A stretch of 11,592 nt of DNA, taken from contig MGXW01000009.1 in assembly GCA_001801495.1 (NCBI GenBank), forward strand, positions 4,789 through 16,380. Direction: 5' to 3'. Below the pieces are notes generated by a model that saw only the letters and a list, made by a program, of their open reading frames with translations, was not told the origin of the DNA and searched no databases. A program made the position numbers and the translations under genes. Shown here one piece after another: positions 6,972-11,592 of this stretch. The stretch is from Gammaproteobacteria bacterium RIFCSPHIGHO2_12_FULL_37_34 (GTDB lineage Bacteria; Pseudomonadota; Gammaproteobacteria; DSM-16500). Position 1 is the stretch's first letter, and the number at the start of each line of letters is the position of its first letter.

Positions 6972-7034
6972 TTTTTTTATTGATAACCACAAAAAACTCA
7001 ATAGCTTGCTCTTAGCTTAAACGGTACTCGCGTT
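6935..7034. repeat. 100-bp near-perfect palindrome, possible palindromic mobile element
   Basis: Arms of 37 nt (6935-6971 and 6998-7034) are reverse complements at 36 of 37 positions; the one mismatch is A6942 against C7027. Past a T/C mismatch, T6973-6978 pairs with A6991-6996, leaving a 12-nt loop (6979-6990). The left arm encodes the end and TGA stop of the glycosylase-like gene. TAAAA occurs at both outer edges (6931-6935 and 7034-7038), which could be a 5-bp target duplication but is also likely by chance in A/T-rich DNA. On the plus strand no T-tract follows. A short T-tract follows on the minus strand, where no gene needs terminating. Confidence 0.85.
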
Positions 7035-7065
7035 AAAAAGATAAGTCATGCTTCTCTGTTTGCTA

Positions 7066-7088
7066 TATTCTCTTAAAATGAGAGAATA
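7066..7088. promoter_or_regulatory. 8-bp dyad upstream of the response regulator
   Basis: TATTCTCT (7066-7073) and AGAGAATA (7081-7088) are exact reverse complements around TAAAATG. The dyad lies 30-52 nt before the regulator's ATG and overlaps an extended -10-like TGC-TATATT (7061-7069). That placement fits an operator, for example for autoregulation, or a hairpin at the start of the mRNA. It does not match the direct-repeat layout expected of a PmrA/OmpR-family box, so which protein might bind is unknown. Confidence 0.35.
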
Positions 7089-7117
7089 GAACGAGTACCA
7101 AAATAGCGGAGATCAGT

Positions 7118-7789
7118 ATGCGTATTCTTTTAGTGGAAGATGATGAGTTGTTGGGCGAAGGGACCCGCAAAGGGTTGGCGCAAGATGGTTATACCGTAGA
7201 CTGGGTGAAAGATGGCGCCTTGGCTGATCAAGCCTTAAAAACAGAAAAGTTTGATTTGGTCGTTTTAGATCTAGGACTACCGAAATTATCTGGTATGGTT
7301 GTTCTACAAAATTTGCGTGAGAGAGGCGATACAACACCTGTGCTTATTTTAACGGCACGTGAATCAATAGAAGATAGGGTGAAGGGTCTTGATACTGGAG
7401 CAGATGATTACCTTACCAAACCTTTTAATTTAGATGAGTTGCTCGCTCGATTACGATCCTTGCAAAGGCGTTTTGCTTCTCGTGCCGCTCCCTTATTGGT
7501 ACACAATGATATTACCCTCGATCCTGCTTCACATACTGTTTTATATAAAGAAGAACCCATTAATTTATCTCGACGAGAATTTGCTCTGCTGCATGTTCTT
7601 TTAGAAAATGCCGGACGCGTTCTATCTCGTGAACATTTAACCCAGTCTCTTTATGGATGGGGAGAAGAAGTCGATAGCAATGCGCTTGAAGTGCATGTTC
7701 ATAACCTACGAAAACGATTTGGTCAAAATTTCATTCGTACCGTGCGCGGTATTGGTTATACCATAGAAAAAAGTAAAGATAAGAAATGA
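7118..7789 (+). CDS. OmpR-family response regulator, PmrA/QseB-like
   Basis: This is a DNA-binding transcription factor switched by phosphorylation from the kinase encoded next. The receiver domain (1-115) has the acidic pair D8/D9, phospho-acceptor D51 in VVLDLGLP, T79 and K101 in KPF. A winged-helix domain follows (about 124-218), with LSRREFALLHVLLENAGRVLSR, EVHVHNLRKR and the terminal IRTVRGIGYT. The 223-aa length and these motifs fit the PmrA/QseB/BasR subfamily. A good Shine-Dalgarno, GGAG at 7108-7111, lies 6 nt before the ATG. If the host belongs to the Legionellales, the Legionella and Coxiella PmrA regulators of type IV secretion are the relevant comparison, but orthology is not shown here. 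The stop overlaps the kinase start. Confidence 0.93.
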   Translation: MRILLVEDDELLGEGTRKGLAQDGYTVDWVKDGALADQALKTEKFDLVVLDLGLPKLSGMVVLQNLRERGDTTPVLILTARESIEDRVKGLDTGADDYLTKPFNLDELLARLRSLQRRFASRAAPLLVHNDITLDPASHTVLYKEEPINLSRREFALLHVLLENAGRVLSREHLTQSLYGWGEEVDSNALEVHVHNLRKRFGQNFIRTVRGIGYTIEKSKDKK

Positions 7790-9144
7790 TCAAATCGATT
7801 AGGTATTTTCTCTTAATCAGTTTGTTGGCAAGTATTACCATTGCTTCAGCAATTAATGGTGTAGGTAATTATTTATTAGACGAACAAGTCATCGAACCTT
7901 ATTTGGATGCTCAACTCATTAGAATGTCGGCAGTCCTTTTAACTTTCAATCAAGCAACCATTTCCAACATCAAGATGGACACAGAACTCATCGAAACCAT
8001 CTCCAAAAAACAAACACATCTTGATGAAAAAATTATTTTTCAATTATGGGATAATAACGGGAAATTATTATTACGCTCACATAATTATCCTCATGTTTCT
8101 TTAAAAAATACGCCATTAGGGTTTAGTGATCAACTCATTCAAGGAGAAGATTGGCGAACATATAGCACGTATGATGAAAAACAAAAAATGAAGGTGATTG
8201 TTGCAGAATTATATAACTTGCGACGCGAATTAGTGGATGATATTGCTAGCAGTAATGCTAATATTTTATTAATCACCTATCCTGTTTTCGGCATTCTCAT
8301 TTGGTTTATTATTAGCTTTGCTTTGCAATCGATCACACGGGTCACATCTGAAATATCCAATCGCGCCTCCACTTATCTTGAACCTGTACAACTAACAGAA
8401 ATTCCTGTTGAAATAAAACCATTAGTCGCAGAGCTTAATCAATTATTTATTCGACTCAAATTGGCTTTTGAAAGAAATAAACGTTTTGCTGGAGATGCGG
8501 CCCATGAATTACGCACACCTCTCGCAGCGCTCAAAACAAACGTCCAAGTAGCAATAAAAGCAACAAATGATAGTGATAAAAATAAAGCGTTACAAAAAGT
8601 GATAGAAAGTGTTGATCGTAGTTCGCATGCGGTAGCACAGCTATTAACACTCAGCAGACTAGGAGAAGAAGAAAGTTTAACGGACACACGTTCCGTTGAT
8701 CTTCATAAATTAGCAACTGAAATTATTGCATTTCTTGCTCCACAAGCTTTAGAAAAAAACATCGACATTGAGCTTGCTCCTCCACCACATGATTGCATAG
8801 TGCTAGGCAATGATACTGCTATTGGCATTCTCATTCGTAATATCGTCGATAATGCTATTCGCTATACACCAATCAATGGGGAAGTAAAGGTTTCTATTGT
8901 AAATGTTAATAGAAAAATTATTTTGCGAGTAACAGATACTGGTTCTGGTATCCCGGTTGAACTACGCGAACGCGTTTTTGAGCGTTTTTATCGAATTCTA
9001 GGTACCAAAGCTTCAGGAAGCGGGTTGGGACTTGCCATCGTGAGTCAGATTGCTACCTTACATCATGCTGAAATTAATTTGTCAACACCTCCTCATGGTG
9101 CTGGATTACAATTCGATGTAGCTTTTCCTAAGTATCATGCTTAG
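7786..9144 (+). CDS. Sensor histidine kinase, PmrB/QseC-like
   Basis: This inner-membrane kinase should phosphorylate the regulator encoded just upstream. TM1 is about residues 7-26, followed by a periplasmic sensor of about 130 residues (27-157) and TM2 about 159-181. A linker/HAMP-like stretch (182-230) leads to the HisKA domain with DAAHELRTPLAALK and phospho-acceptor H240. The ATPase domain has the N box RNIVDNAIRYTP (N352, N356), G1 DTGSGIP (384-390), F box FERFYR (398-403) and G2 GSGLGLAIV (411-419). All catalytic elements are present. The ATGA overlap with the regulator (4 nt) shows co-translation. The periplasmic ligand cannot be read from sequence; the domain lacks the ExxE iron-binding motif of PmrB in the parts inspected. 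Confidence 0.93.
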   Translation: MIKSIRYFLLISLLASITIASAINGVGNYLLDEQVIEPYLDAQLIRMSAVLLTFNQATISNIKMDTELIETISKKQTHLDEKIIFQLWDNNGKLLLRSHNYPHVSLKNTPLGFSDQLIQGEDWRTYSTYDEKQKMKVIVAELYNLRRELVDDIASSNANILLITYPVFGILIWFIISFALQSITRVTSEISNRASTYLEPVQLTEIPVEIKPLVAELNQLFIRLKLAFERNKRFAGDAAHELRTPLAALKTNVQVAIKATNDSDKNKALQKVIESVDRSSHAVAQLLTLSRLGEEESLTDTRSVDLHKLATEIIAFLAPQALEKNIDIELAPPPHDCIVLGNDTAIGILIRNIVDNAIRYTPINGEVKVSIVNVNRKIILRVTDTGSGIPVELRERVFERFYRILGTKASGSGLGLAIVSQIATLHHAEINLSTPPHGAGLQFDVAFPKYHA

Positions 9145-9192
9145 AATAAAATATAAAGCCCAGCAAGACAGAGTAGAATGTGAGCAAACACT

Positions 9193-9819
9193 ATGCTAAA
9201 ACGGCTATTACCACGCCAAGAAAACTTTTTTCGGCTGTTTCAACATGCAGCAGATAAATTGCTGCTCACTGCTACAGAATTTTCTCAATTATTGCAACAT
9301 CTTGATAACCAGCAGTTTTATGTAGATAAAATTGCTCAACACGAACAAGAAGCAGATGAAATTGCGCATCACAATTTTGAGCTTTTGCATAAAACATTTA
9401 TTACACCATTTGATCGTCATGATATTCACGAATTAACTAGCACAATCGACGATATTATTGATTTGATTAACCGTATCGCTCAACGATTTCCTTTTTATGG
9501 CTTAAAACAACTCCCTGAAGAAGTAATACAATTAGCGTTGCTCAGCATAGAAGCCACCCATCATCTCAAACAATCTATTTATTGCTTACATTCACTTAAA
9601 AACGCAACACTCATATTTAAACACTGCACAGAAATTGATAAGGTTGAAAGCCGAGCTCATCAGGTGGTTTTAGCTGGAGAAAAAAAATTATTTCTTGAAG
9701 AACAAGATTTTAAACATTTTTTTAAATTAAAAGAAATCTATGCACACACCAAATTAGTCATTAATCGCTGTCAAGATGTTGGTAATATCTTAAGAGGCAT
9801 CGTTCTCGAGTATTCATAA
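9193..9819 (+). CDS. DUF47 family PhoU-like protein, partner of Pit transporter
   Basis: DUF47 proteins are cytosolic, helical, PhoU-like and are commonly encoded beside Pit phosphate transporters, where they are thought to control transport. The 208-aa protein is almost wholly helical and shows PhoU-type metal-binding patterns: HEQEADEIAHH (50-60), STIDDIIDLINR (83-94), EIDKVESRAHQ (147-157) and LVINRCQDVGNILR (188-201). Length is normal for the family. It begins 48 nt after the kinase stop with no terminator between, and ends 12 nt before pit, so it almost certainly shares an mRNA with pit. The RBS is weak (GTGAG around 9180-9184). Confidence 0.92.
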   Translation: MLKRLLPRQENFFRLFQHAADKLLLTATEFSQLLQHLDNQQFYVDKIAQHEQEADEIAHHNFELLHKTFITPFDRHDIHELTSTIDDIIDLINRIAQRFPFYGLKQLPEEVIQLALLSIEATHHLKQSIYCLHSLKNATLIFKHCTEIDKVESRAHQVVLAGEKKLFLEEQDFKHFFKLKEIYAHTKLVINRCQDVGNILRGIVLEYS

Positions 9820-9831
9820 GAGCTTTCTATT

Positions 9832-10839
9832 ATGGGATTGGAATCGTCATTATCTCTCGTTGTGACCACCATTGGTTTAGCCTTATTATTTGATTTTTTA
9901 AATGGGTTCCATGATGCTGCGAATTCCATTGCTGCCATTGTTTCAACTCGTGTCTTAAAACCACAATTTGCAGTATTATGGGCAGCATTTTTTAATTTTA
10001 TCGCTTTTTTATTTTTTGGTGTTCATGTCGCATCCACCATTGCAACCGGATTAGTGGACCCAGCAGTCCTTACCATTCAAATTATTTTATCTGGCTTATT
10101 AGGAGCAATCGTCTGGAACATCTTTACTTGGTATTATGGCTTACCTTCTAGTTCTTCACATGCACTTATTGGCGGCTTGCTAGGCGCGAGCATTGCTCAT
10201 GCGGGTACTCAGCCATTGAATTGGTATGGTATTTCTAAAGTGCTTGCATTTATTGTCATCTCGCCACTATTAGGCATGTTCATGGGCATTATATTAATGA
10301 CATTAACCGCACGTCTTTTCTTTTATTCTCATCCTTCTCGTGTGGATAGTTGGTTTAGAAACATGCAATTTATATCATCTGCATTTATTAGTTTAGGTCA
10401 TGGAAGCAATGATGCTCAAAAAACCATGGGGATTATTGCAGCTTTATTATATTCAGCAAATATGTTAGGCGAACATTTTTATGTTCCATCTTGGGTAGTG
10501 ATCATATGTAATTTTGTGATTGCACTGGGAACATTTTTTGGCGGATGGCGAATTGTGAAAACAATGGGAATGAAAATTACAAAGTTAAAACCAATTAGTG
10601 GTTTTTGTTCTGATACAGCTAGCGCACTTACTTTATCTTTTGCAACCATACTCGGTATCCCCGTTTCTACGACCCACACCGTGACCGGTGCAATTATTGG
10701 TGTTGGATCGTTAAATGGTTTCTTCGCTGTACGTTGGGGTGTTGCCAAAAATATTGTTTGGGCGTGGATTCTCACCATCCCCGCTTCAGGATGCGTGGCC
10801 GCGTTAGTGTGGGGCGCCTTAAAAATCATACGAATTTAA
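9832..10839 (+). CDS. pit: Low-affinity inorganic phosphate transporter, Pit family
   Basis: This inner-membrane symporter takes up inorganic phosphate, in bacteria usually as a metal-phosphate complex with protons. The 335-aa protein has about ten hydrophobic segments and both halves of the PiT inverted repeat: GFHDAANSIA (25-34) with GLPSSSSHALIGGLLG (103-118), and GHGSNDAQKTMG (189-200) with GIPVSTTHTVTGAIIGVG (275-292). It belongs to the shorter bacterial class without the large loop of E. coli PitA (499 aa). The DUF47 gene 12 nt upstream is its usual partner; AAGAG at 9818-9822 may be the RBS. No clear intrinsic terminator was found in 10840-10985. Confidence 0.95.
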   Translation: MGLESSLSLVVTTIGLALLFDFLNGFHDAANSIAAIVSTRVLKPQFAVLWAAFFNFIAFLFFGVHVASTIATGLVDPAVLTIQIILSGLLGAIVWNIFTWYYGLPSSSSHALIGGLLGASIAHAGTQPLNWYGISKVLAFIVISPLLGMFMGIILMTLTARLFFYSHPSRVDSWFRNMQFISSAFISLGHGSNDAQKTMGIIAALLYSANMLGEHFYVPSWVVIICNFVIALGTFFGGWRIVKTMGMKITKLKPISGFCSDTASALTLSFATILGIPVSTTHTVTGAIIGVGSLNGFFAVRWGVAKNIVWAWILTIPASGCVAALVWGALKIIRI

Positions 10840-10985
10840 ACACTTTGGAATCATCACCAGCTGTGACGCATGAGTTTTAAGACTACTAAAAATCAATAAG
10901 TTACGTTTGAATCCAAAAAATATCGTCGAGCTGCTATATGGTACATATATAACACTAAAGGACAAGACATGATAAGGGATTAGTC

Positions 10986-11411
10986 ATGCTAACGAATACC
11001 AAATCACCCACTACTCATGCTATTTATCGTGCGCAGCTGAAGGAAACGATATCTGCCTCCCAGAAACAAATTCGAGAAAATATTAACGCTACTGGCAGCC
11101 ATATTATTCACCGCACCCAGGCAATCAACGCCAAACGACCATATCAGACGATTGAAGAAGAGCAAGAAGCACGGCAGGATATTCTTGGCGAACAAATCAA
11201 AGTCTGGAGGAAAGTTTTACCAACGTTACTCCAGAAATTATCGCGGATACCTGATCCTAGACGACCAAAAAGCGTCAAGCACAAAATTTCAGTATTAATG
11301 ATTTTTGGATTACTTGCATTTGTATTTCGATTAAAATCTCGTCGCGAAATGAATAGAGAGTTGACCGGTGCTGCCATCCATCGCCATTTGCAAAAAATAT
11401 TCCCTATTTAG
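10986..11411 (+). pseudogene. Transposase N-terminal fragment, truncated
   Basis: The 141-aa reading frame starts with a good Shine-Dalgarno (AAGGG at 10975-10979) and ends early. The charged, helical first half is unplaced. The second half, LSRIPDPRRPKSVKHKIS followed by VLMIFGLLAFVFRLKSRREMNREL, resembles the N-terminal region of DDE transposases in which a PDPR...KH motif precedes a hydrophobic helix and an SRRE segment. Full members of such families run several hundred residues with an Asp/Asp/Glu catalytic core, which is absent. The stop at 11409-11411 is followed by AT-rich DNA with no continuation in any frame, so it looks like a remnant. Family assignment (ISNCY-like) is tentative and terminal inverted repeats were not found. 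Confidence 0.6.
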
Positions 11412-11592
11412 TCCTTGGCTCACTGATCAATGGTTTGATAAACAATACAAGCAAATACCACAGCTGAGATTTCAAATGGAATGAAGTTAAAATTAAGTTC
11501 AGAAAAATAATAATTTCAATGTACGTTAGTGGTTCTGCTCGTTTTGAAAAATAATTTGTGTTAAATTCCAGCAGCCAAATCGTTGATATGCA
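11412..11592. other. AT-rich region after the transposase remnant, no gene seen
   Basis: No start-to-stop gene is supported. In the frame one base ahead of the transposase fragment, 11410-11484 reads SPWLTDQWFDKQYKQIPQL and then a stop; it looks protein-like in composition but has no start, and its family is not recognised. It could be the broken end of another gene joined at a deletion. From 11485 to the edge nothing is recognisable. Confidence 0.3.

Noticed and set aside
6935..7034. Ordinary intrinsic terminator
   Set aside because: The stem is far too long and no T-tract follows on the plus strand. The minus-strand T-tract would serve no visible gene.
10479..10829. 116-aa minus-strand reading frame within pit
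   Set aside because: Shadow of the conserved second half of the transporter; no domain or ribosome-binding site.
1..11592. CRISPR array, tRNA or rRNA genes
   Set aside because: No spaced direct repeats, cloverleaf patterns or rRNA-like conserved stretches were seen by reading.

Overview
The window reads as AT-rich chromosomal DNA of a gammaproteobacterium, most likely from the Legionella/Coxiella side of the class. This is inferred from gene content and protein similarity recalled from memory; no search was run. The main clues are rluC and rne transcribed divergently around a long leader (a classic gammaproteobacterial arrangement), an SdaA of 457 residues ending in a cysteine like the Legionella pneumophila enzyme, a type II (CDP-alcohol phosphotransferase) PssA, and a PmrA/QseB-type two-component pair.

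Layout. Positions 1-142 look like a divergent promoter region: a strong Shine-Dalgarno on the minus strand at the very left edge points to a gene just outside. sdaA (L-serine ammonia-lyase, +) runs head-on into pssA (-), with only 3 nt between the stops. pssA overlaps the end of rluC (-), so rluC-pssA is a translationally overlapping pair. From 3255 to 3698 lies the rluC/rne divergent region, with a near-consensus sigma70 promoter for rne and a roughly 390-nt leader rich in predicted hairpins, one of which covers the rne ribosome-binding region. rne (+, 765 aa) has a full catalytic half and a short, basic, His/Arg/Gly-rich tail with a probable membrane-anchoring helix. A small Trm112/YcaR-type zinc-ribbon gene (-, 58 aa) follows, convergent with rne.

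Divergent from ycaR is a uracil-DNA-glycosylase-like protein (+) whose motif A lacks the usual catalytic Asp. Its stop codon and last residues lie inside a 100-bp near-perfect palindrome (6935-7034) that resembles a small palindromic mobile element. Next comes a run of four + genes with small gaps: an OmpR-family response regulator, its histidine kinase (ATGA overlap), a DUF47/PhoU-like protein and a Pit-type phosphate transporter. They look like one transcription unit coupling sensing with inorganic phosphate uptake. The right end holds the N-terminal part of a transposase that stops early, followed by about 180 nt of AT-rich sequence without a convincing gene.

Most of the window is conserved housekeeping DNA. 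No CRISPR array, tRNA, rRNA or obvious new multi-gene system was seen. The best candidates for something new are the palindromic element at the end of the glycosylase-like gene, the altered active site of that protein, and the structured rne leader.
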